Origin: Albidovulum sediminis
GTDB taxonomy: Bacteria; Pseudomonadota; Alphaproteobacteria; Rhodobacterales; Rhodobacteraceae
NCBI RefSeq assembly: GCF_025380365.1
Contig: NZ_JAOCQF010000002.1
Coordinates: 328,846-392,845, forward strand
DNA length: 64,000 nt
Direction: 5' to 3'
The notes below the pieces were generated by a model, which was not told the DNA's origin, made no database searches, and saw nothing but the letters and a program-made list of their open reading frames with translations. How positions within the stretch are numbered: position 1 is the first letter of the stretch; each line of letters opens with the position of its first letter. This document shows, in pieces, positions 49,207-58,483 of the stretch. The position numbers and the translations under genes are program-made.

Positions 49207-50486
49207 TGCGCGGCCATGTCGCGCGCGGGGCCCAGAAGCCCCTCGGTCACGGTCGACAGCGCGAGGGCCGCCGCGCCATGCGCCCAGAGGAGGTCCCCCC
49301 AGGCATGCACCTCGATCGGCGGGGTCGGGCGGCCGGTGTTCAGCACCAGCTTGTCCATCTCGGCCAGCGTGTCGGCGGCGTAAAGATAGTCATACCGCAT
49401 CCGCTCACCCGACAGGATGATCAGCGCCGGATCGAAGAGGTTCACCACGTTGGCAAGGCCCACTGCCAGATACCGACCGGCGCGGCGGAAGATGGACCGC
49501 GCGGCGGCATTGCCGGCCTTGGCATGGTCGTAAAGGCTTTCGATCAGCACCTGCATGGGCTGACCCGCCTTGTGCATCCAGTTGAGCGCGGTCGTCGCCT
49601 CGCGCGCCAGCGCATAGTCGGCCACATAGGCCTCAAGGCAGCCGCGCTGGCCACAGCGGCAGAGCGCGCCGTCAAGTTGCACCTTGGTGTGGCCAAGCTC
49701 CATCCCGAGACCCTGCGCCCCGCGATAAAGCCGGTGGTTGATGACCACGCCCATGCCCACGCCGTGTTCGATGGTGACGACGGCGAAGTCGGCGATTTGC
49801 CGCCCGGCGCCATACCAGAGTTCGGCCAGCGCCACGAGGTTCGCGTCGTTGTCGAGCATCACCGGCAGGCCGGTGCGGGCCGAGATCGCCCCGGCCAGGG
49901 GAAAGTCCCGCTCGCCAAGGATCGGGGACCAGAAGACGCGGCCGGCTGCACTGTCCACGAAGCCCGGCACGCCGACGCCGATCGCCGAAAGCCGGCCGAT
50001 CGGCAGTCCGGCCTTGGCCGCCACCCGTTCGAGAAGCGCGTGGCAGGCATCCACGACCGCCGCGGGCGCCTGCAGCCCCGGCTGCACCTGCACCGCCTCG
50101 GAGGCGATGACTGTGCCGGCGAAATCGACCACCACGGCGGTATGGAAGGAATCCGACAGCTTCACGCCGGCGACGAAATGCGCACCCGCCCGCACGCCAA
50201 GCGCGACCGGTGGCCGCCCACGGCCGGTGTCGCCCGGTTCGCGCGGGACGGCCACCTCCTCCAGCAGGCCCATCTCGATCAGTTCGGAGGTCAGGGTGGT
50301 CACCGATGCGGGGCTGACACCCAGTTCCTTGGCGACTTGCACGCGCGGCATAAGCCCGCCCGCCCGCACCCGTTCGAAGATCTGCTGCCGCATCGGGCGC
50401 ATCGACTCGGACAGCGGCGGAATCAGCGGCCCGCATCCCCGCCGCAGTGCGCTTTCCGCGCCAGAGGACGCCATGTCACCGCTCAT
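49203..50486 (-). CDS. xylR: ROK-family transcriptional repressor, XylR-like
   Basis: A 427-residue repressor with an N-terminal winged helix (RQQIFERVRAGGLMPRVQVAKELGVSPASVTTLTSELIEMGLLEE, about 33-77) and a ROK sugar-kinase-like domain. Sugar-binding LDNDANLVALAELWYGAG (211-228) and the zinc cluster H266, C276, C278, C283 (CRCGQRGCLEAY) are present. Divergent position to xylF indicates control of the xylose operon, as with XylR of other bacteria. GGAAG lies 8 nt before the ATG at 50486, and a palindromic operator overlaps the start. The stop overlaps the CRTAC1 gene by 4 nt. Confidence 0.9.
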   Translation of the reverse strand: MSGDMASSGAESALRRGCGPLIPPLSESMRPMRQQIFERVRAGGLMPRVQVAKELGVSPASVTTLTSELIEMGLLEEVAVPREPGDTGRGRPPVALGVRAGAHFVAGVKLSDSFHTAVVVDFAGTVIASEAVQVQPGLQAPAAVVDACHALLERVAAKAGLPIGRLSAIGVGVPGFVDSAAGRVFWSPILGERDFPLAGAISARTGLPVMLDNDANLVALAELWYGAGRQIADFAVVTIEHGVGMGVVINHRLYRGAQGLGMELGHTKVQLDGALCRCGQRGCLEAYVADYALAREATTALNWMHKAGQPMQVLIESLYDHAKAGNAAARSIFRRAGRYLAVGLANVVNLFDPALIILSGERMRYDYLYAADTLAEMDKLVLNTGRPTPPIEVHAWGDLLWAHGAAALALSTVTEGLLGPARDMAAQ

Positions 50487-50507
50487 TTATTTTTCTTCCA
50501 AACTAAA
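50486..50507. promoter_or_regulatory. Candidate XylR operator 1 (at the xylR start)
   Basis: TTATTTT (50487-50493) and AAACTAA (50500-50506) form an imperfect inverted repeat with a CC before the right arm. It overlaps the xylR start codon and ribosome-binding region and shares TTATTTT...CC-AAA(C/T)TAA with operator 2. Binding here would give autorepression. Confidence 0.55.
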
Positions 50508-50600
50508 AGATCGCGCATTCGCCCGGATTTCGCTGATCCGGCGGCCATCCTGGGGGTATATGGGCGATCTTCGAGCATGCTGCCGATACTACGGTTTAAT

Positions 50601-50623
50601 ATTATTTTGACAACCAAATTAAT
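50601..50623. promoter_or_regulatory. Candidate XylR operator 2 with xylF -35 box
   Basis: ATTATTTTG and CAAATTAAT are 9-bp arms with one mismatch around ACAAC. A perfect -35 hexamer TTGACA (50607-50612) sits inside the repeat, 90 bp before xylF, so a bound repressor would cover the promoter. The local AT-richness contrasts sharply with the rest of the window. Confidence 0.62.
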
Positions 50624-50701
50624 CTGGATAAGCTGTCTGCGTTCCGGCGAATCCGCCGGCACGGCCCCTGAGGGTGGGGCCGGTATCCAGGGAGGACACC
50701 T

Positions 50702-51730
50702 ATGAAGAGAAGAACGCTTCTCGCCGCGGCGATGCTGGCCACGTGCCTGACCACGCCCGTCTTCGCGCAGAACCTGACCGTCGGCGTATCGTGGTCGAAC
50801 TTCCAGGAAGAGCGTTGGAAGACCGACGAAGCCGCGATCAAGGCCGCGCTGGAAGCGGCCGGCAACACCTATATCTCGGCCGACGCCCAGGGTTCGGCGG
50901 CCAAGCAGCTGACCGATGTCGAGGCGCTTATCGCCCAGGGTGCGAACGCGCTCATCATCCTCGCCATGGACAAGGACGCGATCGGCCCGGCGGTCGACAA
51001 GGCCGCGGCGGAAGGCATCCCGGTCGTCGGCTATGACCGCCTGATCGAGGACAACCGCGCCTTCTACCTGACCTTCGACAACAAGGGCGTCGGCCGGATC
51101 ATCGCCGAACATGTCGTCGCGGCCCAGCCGGAAGGCAACTTCGCGATCATCAAGGGCGATCCCGGCGACCCGAACGCCGACTTCCTGCGCTCTGGCATGG
51201 AAGAGGTGATCGCTGGGCCGGTGGCCGAGGGCAAGATCAAGATCGTCGGCGAGACCTACACCGACGGCTGGAAGCCCGAGAACGCGCAGACCAACATGGA
51301 ACAGATCCTGACCGCCAACAACAACGCCATCGACGCCGTTCTGGCCGAGAATGACGGCATGGCGGGCGGCGTCATCGCGGCGCTGTCGGCGCAGGGTCTG
51401 ACGGTTCCGGTCGGCGGCCAGGACGGCGACCTTGCCGCCCTGAACCGCGTGGCGCGCGGGACCCAGACGGTCTCGGTCTGGAAGGACAGCCGTCAACTTG
51501 GCAAGGCAGCGGCAGAGATCGCCTCGGCTTTGGCCGGCGGGACCGCGATGGATGCGGTCGAAGGCGCGGTGAAGTGGTCCGGCGGCGAGAAGGGCGTGGA
51601 GATGAACGCCATCTTCCTGGCGCCGACCCCGATCACCAAGGACAACCTCAACGTCGTGATCGACGCCGGCCACATCTCGAAAGAGCAGGCCTGCGAGGGT
51701 GCGGCCGCGGATGTGGCGGCTTGCCAGTGA
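50702..51730 (+). CDS. xylF: D-xylose ABC transporter substrate-binding protein
   Basis: A 342-residue periplasmic binding protein with a signal peptide (MKRRTLLAAAM...VFA-QNL). The mature part has XylF marks: NLTVGVSWSNFQEERWKTDE, IDAVLAENDGMAGG and the long EGNFAIIKGDPGDPNADFLR stretch. GGGAGGAC lies before the ATG. It starts xylFHGBA, controlled from the XylR operator region. A terminator-like hairpin directly after the gene probably makes this product more abundant than the membrane parts. Confidence 0.94.
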   Translation: MKRRTLLAAAMLATCLTTPVFAQNLTVGVSWSNFQEERWKTDEAAIKAALEAAGNTYISADAQGSAAKQLTDVEALIAQGANALIILAMDKDAIGPAVDKAAAEGIPVVGYDRLIEDNRAFYLTFDNKGVGRIIAEHVVAAQPEGNFAIIKGDPGDPNADFLRSGMEEVIAGPVAEGKIKIVGETYTDGWKPENAQTNMEQILTANNNAIDAVLAENDGMAGGVIAALSAQGLTVPVGGQDGDLAALNRVARGTQTVSVWKDSRQLGKAAAEIASALAGGTAMDAVEGAVKWSGGEKGVEMNAIFLAPTPITKDNLNVVIDAGHISKEQACEGAAADVAACQ

Positions 51731-51737
51731 CCTGAAC

Positions 51738-51775
51738 AAGGGGCCGGTGCCGGACTGACCGGCATCGGCCCTTTT
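51738..51775 (+). terminator. Intra-operon stem-loop with T tract after xylF
   Basis: AAGGGGCCGGTGCCGG pairs with CCGGCATCGGCCCTTTT around ACTGA, with one internal mismatch, and ends in CTTTTCCTTC. It is a good intrinsic terminator 8 bp behind xylF and 99 bp before xylH. In transporter operons such elements allow partial read-through or stabilise the binding-protein mRNA. Confidence 0.75.
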
Positions 51776-51873
51776 CCTTCGGGCGTCAGCCACGCCCCCA
51801 GCGACACCGGTCGCGCGGGTTCTGTTCCCGCAGACCCGTCTGCACCGCCCCAACCCCCAGTGCCGGACGCGCC

Positions 51874-53193
51874 ATGACCCAGACCCCTTCTGACACCACC
51901 GCCAGCGGCCCCGGAACGGGCGCCATCGGGCGATTCCTGAAAGCCACCGAAATCGACACCCGCCTTCTGGGCATGGTCGGCGCGCTGATCGCGATCTGGG
52001 TCGGTTTTCACCTTTACGGAACGATCGTGAACGGCAACGGCGTGTTCCTCACTCCGCGCAACCTGTGGAACCTGTCGGTCCAGACCGCGTCGATCGGGAT
52101 CATGGCCTGCGGCATGGTTCTGGTCATCATCACCCGCCACATCGACCTGTCGGTGGGCTCGCTCCTTGGCTTTTCGGCGATGGTGATGGGCATCGCGCAG
52201 GTCTGGGTGCTGCCGCAGTGGCTGGGTCTCGGCCATCCGCTGATCTGGATCCTCGCAGGGGTCGTCGGAATTGCGGTCGGCTCGGCCATCGGGGCCTTTC
52301 ACGGCTGGCTTGTCGCCTATCGCGGCATCCCGGCCTTCATCGTCACGCTGGGCGGCCTTCTGGTCTGGCGCGGTGCGGCCTTCCTTCTGGCACGGGGCGA
52401 AACTATCTCGCCCGTGGACGCCACCTTCGCCCTGATCGGCGGCGGCCCTTATGGATCGATCGGCGCGACCGGCAGCTGGATCGTCGGCCTTCTGGCCTGT
52501 GCCGGTATCGTCTGGATGCTGGTGAACGGGCGCAAGCAGCGGCGCGAGTTCGAGTTTCCGCTGCGTCCGATGTGGGCAGAATACACGCTGGGCGCGCTGG
52601 GCTGCGGGCTGGTGATCGGCTCCGTCCTGCTGGTCAACGCCTATCCCTGGCCGGTCGGCATCGTGAAGCAATATGCCGAGGCGAACGGCATCACCGTGCC
52701 CGAGGGCGGGATGTACATCAGCCACGGCTTCGCCATCCCTGTCCTGATCCTGGCGGTCGTCGGCATCGCCATGACCTTCCTGATGACCCGCACGCGGTTC
52801 GGCCGCTATGTGCTGGCCATCGGCGGCAACCCCGACGCGGCCGAGCTTGCGGGCATCGACACGCGCTGGATGACGGTGAAGATCTTCGCCCTCATGGGCT
52901 TCCTGACCGGGCTTTCGGCCATCGTCGCCTCGGCGCGCCTGAACTCCGCCACAAACTCGCTGGGCCAGCTTGACGAGCTTTACGTCATCGCGGCGGCGGT
53001 GATCGGCGGCACCTCACTGGCCGGCGGCGTGGGCACGATCTACGGCGCGATCATCGGCGCGCTGGTGATGCAGAGCCTGAAGACCGGCATGGTGCTGATC
53101 GGCTTCGACGCCGCCATGCAGGATATCGTCGTCGGCATCGTGCTGGTGCTGGCGGTCTATGTCGACAAGCTTTACCGCACCCGCGCGAAGTAA
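51874..53193 (+). CDS. xylH: Xylose ABC transporter permease
   Basis: A 439-residue permease of the ribose/xylose (BPD_transp_2) family with about ten to twelve helices. Diagnostic segments are [54 protein letters not shown], and the long [30 protein letters not shown]. XylH proteins carry an extra central loop between helices (here about residues 215-290), which separates them from RbsC. It is followed by xylG after 13 bp. Confidence 0.94.
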   Translation: MTQTPSDTTASGPGTGAIGRFLKATEIDTRLLGMVGALIAIWVGFHLYGTIVNGNGVFLTPRNLWNLSVQTASIGIMACGMVLVIITRHIDLSVGSLLGFSAMVMGIAQVWVLPQWLGLGHPLIWILAGVVGIAVGSAIGAFHGWLVAYRGIPAFIVTLGGLLVWRGAAFLLARGETISPVDATFALIGGGPYGSIGATGSWIVGLLACAGIVWMLVNGRKQRREFEFPLRPMWAEYTLGALGCGLVIGSVLLVNAYPWPVGIVKQYAEANGITVPEGGMYISHGFAIPVLILAVVGIAMTFLMTRTRFGRYVLAIGGNPDAAELAGIDTRWMTVKIFALMGFLTGLSAIVASARLNSATNSLGQLDELYVIAAAVIGGTSLAGGVGTIYGAIIGALVMQSLKTGMVLIGFDAAMQDIVVGIVLVLAVYVDKLYRTRAK

Positions 53194-53206
53194 GGGGGAA
53201 ACGACC

Positions 53207-53974
53207 ATGAGCGGCAATCCGAACACCGGCACCCCCCTTGTCGAACTGCGCGACATCTCGATCGCCTTCGGGGGCATCAAGGCCGTCGATCACGTCAGCG
53301 TCGACCTTTACCCGGGCGAGGTCGTGGGCCTTCTGGGCCACAACGGCGCGGGGAAGTCGACCCTGATCAAGTGCCTTTCCGGCGCCTATCAGAAGGACGC
53401 GGGCGACATCTTCATCAACGGCGAGAGGGTGGAGATCGAGAATCCACGCGACGCCCGCGCCTACAACATCGAGACGATCTACCAGACGCTCGCGCTGGCC
53501 GACAACCTCGACGCCGCCTCGAACCTCTTCCTCGGGCGGGAACTGGTCAGCGCCGGGGGCTTTCTAGACGACGCGCGGATGGAGGCGGAGACGCGCAAGA
53601 TCATGGGGCGCCTCAACCCCAACTTCCGCAAGTTCAATGTGCCGGTTTCTGCCCTGTCGGGCGGGCAGCGGCAGTCGGTGGCCATCGCGCGGGCGGTCTA
53701 CTTCAACGCCAAGATCCTGATCATGGACGAACCCACCGCGGCACTCGGCCCGCACGAGACGCAGATGGTGGCCGAACTGATCCAGGAACTGAAGCGCCAG
53801 GGTCTCGGCATCTTCCTGATCGAACATGACATCCACGCGGTGATGGATCTCTGCGACCGCGCCGTGGTGATGAAGAACGGCCAGCGCGTCGGTTGCGTCA
53901 ACGTTGGCGAGGTGACGGACGACGACATCCTGGGCATGATCATCATGGGCAAGAAGCCCCCGCAGGCCTATTGA
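53207..53974 (+). CDS. xylG: Sugar ABC transporter ATPase, single-domain XylG
   Basis: A 255-residue ATPase with one complete nucleotide-binding domain: Walker A GHNGAGKS (44-51), signature LSGGQ (150-154), Walker [13 protein letters not shown] (D174, E175) and H-loop [13 protein letters not shown]. coli XylG and RbsA contain two NBDs in about 500 residues; this one is half that size, so it must work as a homodimer. This short form is common in alphaproteobacterial sugar importers. GGGGGAAA precedes the ATG. The stop lies 1 bp before the xylB start. Confidence 0.92.
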   Translation: MSGNPNTGTPLVELRDISIAFGGIKAVDHVSVDLYPGEVVGLLGHNGAGKSTLIKCLSGAYQKDAGDIFINGERVEIENPRDARAYNIETIYQTLALADNLDAASNLFLGRELVSAGGFLDDARMEAETRKIMGRLNPNFRKFNVPVSALSGGQRQSVAIARAVYFNAKILIMDEPTAALGPHETQMVAELIQELKRQGLGIFLIEHDIHAVMDLCDRAVVMKNGQRVGCVNVGEVTDDDILGMIIMGKKPPQAY

Positions 53975-53975
53975 G

Positions 53976-55412
53976 ATGTTCATCGGGCTGGATCTCGGCA
54001 CCTCCGGGCTGAAGGGTGTGCTGATCGACGAGGCGCAGCGCGTCCTTGCCGAAGCCACCGCCCCCCTCACCGTGTCGCGTCCGCAAGAGGGGTGGAGCGA
54101 GCAGTCCCCCGCCGACTGGATCGCCGCGGCCGAGGCCGTGCTGGATGCGCTGGCGGCGCACGGGCTGTCGGCGGTCCGCGGCATCGGGCTTTCGGGCCAG
54201 ATGCACGGCGCCACGCTGCTTGACGCGAAGGACGAGGTGCTGCGCCCCTGCATCCTGTGGAACGACACCCGCGCGCATGTCGAGGCGGCAGAGCTTGACC
54301 GCGACCCGATGTTCCGGCGCCTGTCGGGCAACATCGTCTTTCCGGGCTTCACCGCACCCAAGCTCCTCTGGGTCGCGCGGCACGAACCCCGCATGCGCGA
54401 GCGGGTGGCAAGGGTTCTGCTGCCCAAGGACTATCTCAGGCTGTGGCTGACCGGCGATCATGTGGCGGAGATGTCGGACGCCGCCGGGACAAGCTGGCTC
54501 GACACCGGGGCGCGCGACTGGTCCGACGACCTTCTGGCCGCCACCGGACTCTCGCGCGCCAACATGCCGCGCCTCGTCGAGGGGTCCGAGGTTTCGGGGA
54601 CCGTGCGGCCGGTTCTGGCCGCGCGCTGGGGCATGGGCAACAGCGTGGTGGTCGCGGGCGGCGGCGGCGACAACGCGGCGGCGGGCGTCGGTGTGGGCGT
54701 GGTGCGGGCGGGGGAGGCGTTCGTCTCGCTCGGCACGTCGGGCGTGCTTTTCGCGGCCAATGACGGCTATCACCCCGATCCGGCGTCAGCCGTCCACACC
54801 TTCTGCCACGCGCTGCCCCGCACTTGGCACCAGATGGGTGTGATCCTTGCTGCGACCGACGCGCTGAACTGGTATGCGCGCCTTGTCGGCGCAGAGGCCT
54901 CCGCGCTGACGGGAGAGCTGGAGAGCCTCAGGCCGCCCGGAAAGACCGTCTTCCTGCCCTATCTCGGAGGCGAGCGGACGCCGCTCAACAGCGCCTCGGT
55001 CCGCGGCGCGTTCACCGGCCTTGAACACGCAACCGACCGCTCCGCGGCGACGCGCGCGGTGCTCGAGGGCGTGACCTTCGCCATCCGCGATTGCCGTGAT
55101 GCGCTGGCAGCGACCGGAACCCGGCTGGAAAGCCTTCTGGCGGTGGGCGGCGGCTCGCGTTCGGACTACTGGCTGCGCCTCATCGCCACCGCGCTGGGCG
55201 TGCCGGTGCAGCTTCCCGTGGCCGGCGATTTCGGCGGCGCCTTCGGGGCGGCGCGGCTTGCCCTGATGGCCAGCACGGGCGCGGGGGCCGAGAGCGCGAC
55301 CCTGCCCGCGATCGCGCGCGTGATCGAACCCGACACCACCCTGACCGACGCCATGGATGCGGGCCACGCCCGCTTCCGCGCCGCACAAGACGCACTCAAG
55401 GACCTGACATGA
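53976..55412 (+). CDS. xylB: Xylulokinase
   Basis: A 478-residue FGGY-family kinase phosphorylating D-xylulose to xylulose 5-phosphate. The N-terminal phosphate loop [18 protein letters not shown], the [11 protein letters not shown] segment, ILWNDTRA, and the C-terminal [22 protein letters not shown] are typical, and length equals E. coli XylB (484). It follows xylG by 1 bp and overlaps xylA by 4 nt. Confidence 0.96.
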   Translation: MFIGLDLGTSGLKGVLIDEAQRVLAEATAPLTVSRPQEGWSEQSPADWIAAAEAVLDALAAHGLSAVRGIGLSGQMHGATLLDAKDEVLRPCILWNDTRAHVEAAELDRDPMFRRLSGNIVFPGFTAPKLLWVARHEPRMRERVARVLLPKDYLRLWLTGDHVAEMSDAAGTSWLDTGARDWSDDLLAATGLSRANMPRLVEGSEVSGTVRPVLAARWGMGNSVVVAGGGGDNAAAGVGVGVVRAGEAFVSLGTSGVLFAANDGYHPDPASAVHTFCHALPRTWHQMGVILAATDALNWYARLVGAEASALTGELESLRPPGKTVFLPYLGGERTPLNSASVRGAFTGLEHATDRSAATRAVLEGVTFAIRDCRDALAATGTRLESLLAVGGGSRSDYWLRLIATALGVPVQLPVAGDFGGAFGAARLALMASTGAGAESATLPAIARVIEPDTTLTDAMDAGHARFRAAQDALKDLT

Positions 55413-56710
55413 CCGACTTTTTCAACGGCATCCCGCACATCCGCCACGAGGGGCCGGAGACGGCGAACGAGTTCGCCTTCCGCCACTACAACCCCGATGA
55501 GGTGATCCTCGGCAAGCGGATGGAGGATCACCTGCGCTTCGCCGCGGCCTACTGGCACAGCTTTGCCTGGCCGGGCGGCGATCCCTTCGGCGGCCAGACC
55601 TTCGACCGCCCCTGGTTCGGCGACGGCATGGCGCTGGCGAAGCTCAAGGCCGACGTCGCGTTCGAGATGTTCGCGATCCTGGGCGTTCCCTACTTCTGCT
55701 TCCACGACGCCGACGTGCGCCCCGAGGGCGCGACCTTCGCCGAAAGCCGCCGCAACCTCGAGGAAATCGTCGACTACTTCGGCGCGAAGATGGAAGCCAC
55801 CGGCACCCGGCTGCTGTGGGGCACCGCCAACCTCTTCAGTCACCGCCGCTTCATGGCGGGGGCGGCCACCAACCCGGACCCGGAGGTCTTTGCCTGGTCT
55901 GCGGCGACGGTCAAGTCCTGTATGGATGCGACGATGCGGCTGGGCGGTGAAAACTACGTCCTCTGGGGCGGGCGCGAGGGGTATGAGACGCTTCTGAACA
56001 CCGACCTCGGGCGCGAGGCGGAACAGGCGGGCCGGTTCCTGTCGATGGTCGTCGACTACAAGCACAGGATCGGCTTCAAGGGTACGATCCTGATCGAGCC
56101 GAAGCCGCAGGAACCCTCGAAGCACCAGTACGATTTCGACGTAGCGACCGTCTACGGTTTCCTCCGGCGCTTCGGGCTGGAAGGCGAGGTGAAGGTCAAC
56201 ATCGAGCAGGGCCACGCCATTCTCGCCGGCCATTCGTTCGAGCACGAGATCGCGCTGGCCGCCTCGCTCGGGATCTTCGGTTCGATCGACATGAACCGCA
56301 ACGACTATCAGTCCGGCTGGGATACCGACCAGTTTCCGAACAATGGTCCCGAGGTGATGCTGGCCTTCTACGAGATCCTGCGTGCGGGCGGCTTCACCAC
56401 GGGCGGTACCAATTTCGACGCCAAGATCCGCCGCCAATCGCTGGACCCCGAGGATCTGATCCTGGCCCATGTCGGCGGCATGGATACCTGCGCGCGCGCG
56501 TTCAAGGCGGCGGCCGCGATGCTGGCGGACGGCACGCTGGAGCGGCTTCGCGCCGAACGCTACGCCGGCTGGGACCGGCCCGAGGCGCGCGCCATGTTGT
56601 CCAGCGATCTTACCACCATCGCCGAACGGGTGGAGCGTAGCGGGATCAATCCGGAACCGCGCTCCGGTCGGCAGGAACGGCTCGAAAACCTGGTCAACCG
56701 CTTCGTCTGA
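55409..56710 (+). CDS. xylA: Xylose isomerase
   Basis: A 433-residue class II xylose isomerase converting D-xylose to D-xylulose. The active-site [12 protein letters not shown] (H99), [14 protein letters not shown], and metal-binding [16 protein letters not shown] and GHNFEHE-type segment [15 protein letters not shown] are present, and the length is that of E. coli XylA (440). It is last in xylFHGBA, with 4-nt coupling to xylB. The pathway leads into the pentose phosphate route. Confidence 0.96.
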   Translation: MTDFFNGIPHIRHEGPETANEFAFRHYNPDEVILGKRMEDHLRFAAAYWHSFAWPGGDPFGGQTFDRPWFGDGMALAKLKADVAFEMFAILGVPYFCFHDADVRPEGATFAESRRNLEEIVDYFGAKMEATGTRLLWGTANLFSHRRFMAGAATNPDPEVFAWSAATVKSCMDATMRLGGENYVLWGGREGYETLLNTDLGREAEQAGRFLSMVVDYKHRIGFKGTILIEPKPQEPSKHQYDFDVATVYGFLRRFGLEGEVKVNIEQGHAILAGHSFEHEIALAASLGIFGSIDMNRNDYQSGWDTDQFPNNGPEVMLAFYEILRAGGFTTGGTNFDAKIRRQSLDPEDLILAHVGGMDTCARAFKAAAAMLADGTLERLRAERYAGWDRPEARAMLSSDLTTIAERVERSGINPEPRSGRQERLENLVNRFV

Positions 56711-56749
56711 CCCCCGGCGCCGTTTGCGCGTTGTTTACCCGGCAGGGCG

Positions 56750-58483
56750 ATGCTGTGTCGGGCAATCGCGGCGGCAGGGCGGCAGGTGACGGACGGCGGC
56801 AGCAGGGATCAGGGCGGCGGCGTGGCGGGCCATTGGCTTTTCGCCGCGCTGGCGGTCTTCGGCGTGGCGTCGAACCTCTTGATGCTCGCCGGGCCGCTGT
56901 TCATGCTGGTGGTCTACGACATCGTCCTGCCGGCGGGGTCGACAGAAACGCTGGTCGTTCTTCTGCTGATGCTTGCGGCGGCACAGGCGGTGCAGTCGCT
57001 TGTCGATCTGTCGCGCAGCCGCATGCTGGCGCGCATGGGGGCGATGCTCCGGCAGGACGAGATTGCGCCGGCGGCTTTTGCCGGGGCGGCAGGCGCGGCG
57101 CAAAGCGGCGCGACGGTGCAGGCGTTCCTGGGCTCGGCGGCCGCGCTGGCCGTTCTCGACCTGCCGTTCCTGCCGGTGATGCTGGGGGTGCTTTTCCTGT
57201 TCCATCCGCTGATGGGGGCCCTTGCCATCGGCGGCATGGCCGTGCTTGCAGCGATCGGCGGGGTTGAGCGGCACCTCGCGCGCGGGCCCCGGCGGCGGCT
57301 GGACCTGGCGGCGGCCTCCGCGGCAGAGGAACTGGCCCGCGCAGGACCCGCCGCGGAGTATCTCGCCGCCACCGGCCAGGGCGGGGCGGCCGCGCGGCGA
57401 TGGCGGCGTCACGACACGGCCGCCATGATCGCGCACCTGCGGCTGGGCGACACGACGGCGGCCTGCGCGGTGGCCTCGCGCGGGGTCAGGGTGTTCCTGC
57501 AATCGGCCACCATCGCGCTGGGCGCGGGCCTGGCGATCCGGGGCGAACTGACCGGGGGCGCGATGGTCGCGGGATCGCTGCTGATGTCACGGATCCTTGG
57601 GCCGTTTGAACAAGGGATGACGGCGGTTCCACAGGCATTGCGCGTGTGGCGCATGCACCGCGCGGCACGCCGCCGCGCCGCCGCTACACCCCCCGCGCCG
57701 CCGCTGCCCGGCCCGGCCCGGGTCGCGGCAGAAGGCCTTGCCGTAACGATGGGGGAGGGCGCGCGGCCTGTCCTCTCCGGCATCGAGTTTGCGGTCGGAC
57801 CGGGGCAGATCCTGTTGATCCTGGGTCGCAGCGGAGCCGGCAAGACCATGCTTCTGCGCGTGATCGCCGGGCTTCTGCCCGCAAGCGCCGGCCGGGTCAC
57901 GGTCGGCGGCGGCAACAGTGTTCCGCACCGTGAAGGTCCATCGGCGGTACTTGGCTATCTGCCTACGCACCCGGCCTTTTGCGCGGGCACGGTGGCGGAG
58001 GCGATCGCCGGGGATGCGCACGCCCCGGGCGGGGGAGAGCCGATGCGTACCGCGGCCCGGCAGGCTGCGCGCGCGGCCGGGGTGGAGATGGCGCTGCTTT
58101 CGCTTCCACAGGGTTTCGAAACGTCCGTCCCGGAGGCCGAGACCCGCCTGTCGAAGGGACAATTGCACCGGATGGCGCTTGCCCGCGCGCTCGCAGGAAG
58201 GCCCGACATCCTGCTGCTCGACGATCCCGACATCGCGCACGACCCGGAAGGTTTCGCCATCCTCGCCGCGGCGCTTCGTTCGGCGCGCGCGCGCGGCGCG
58301 TCGGTGATCGTGACGGCGCGGCAGGCCCAGTTGCTGCCGCTTGCCGATCTTGTCCTGCTGATCGAGGGCGGGCGCATGCAGGCCTTCGGCCCTGTCGGGC
58401 AGGTTATGGCCGGTCTTTCGCGCCGCGCTTCGGCCGTCGGCACGGCCGCGCCGGCGTCGGCTCCGCGCGGCGAGGTCGCCTGA
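56750..58483 (+). CDS. Type I secretion ABC transporter, degenerate NBD
   Basis: A 577-residue protein with the PrtD/LipB-type T1SS ABC layout: an N-terminal membrane domain (six helices, residues about 25-300, with the family signature TGGAMVAGSLLMSRILGPFEQ) and a C-terminal NBD (about 325-565). Walker A GRSGAGKT (359-366) is intact. The Q-loop Gln is Thr (LPT, 406), the signature is LSKGQ (467-471), the catalytic Glu after Walker B is Asp (LLLDDP, 491-493), and the switch His is Ala (VTAR, 523). ATP hydrolysis is therefore doubtful. Start ATG 56750 has AGGG; a later GTG is possible. It is 40 bp after xylA and overlaps its HlyD partner by 1 nt. Confidence 0.82.
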   Translation: MLCRAIAAAGRQVTDGGSRDQGGGVAGHWLFAALAVFGVASNLLMLAGPLFMLVVYDIVLPAGSTETLVVLLLMLAAAQAVQSLVDLSRSRMLARMGAMLRQDEIAPAAFAGAAGAAQSGATVQAFLGSAAALAVLDLPFLPVMLGVLFLFHPLMGALAIGGMAVLAAIGGVERHLARGPRRRLDLAAASAAEELARAGPAAEYLAATGQGGAAARRWRRHDTAAMIAHLRLGDTTAACAVASRGVRVFLQSATIALGAGLAIRGELTGGAMVAGSLLMSRILGPFEQGMTAVPQALRVWRMHRAARRRAAATPPAPPLPGPARVAAEGLAVTMGEGARPVLSGIEFAVGPGQILLILGRSGAGKTMLLRVIAGLLPASAGRVTVGGGNSVPHREGPSAVLGYLPTHPAFCAGTVAEAIAGDAHAPGGGEPMRTAARQAARAAGVEMALLSLPQGFETSVPEAETRLSKGQLHRMALARALAGRPDILLLDDPDIAHDPEGFAILAAALRSARARGASVIVTARQAQLLPLADLVLLIEGGRMQAFGPVGQVMAGLSRRASAVGTAAPASAPRGEVA

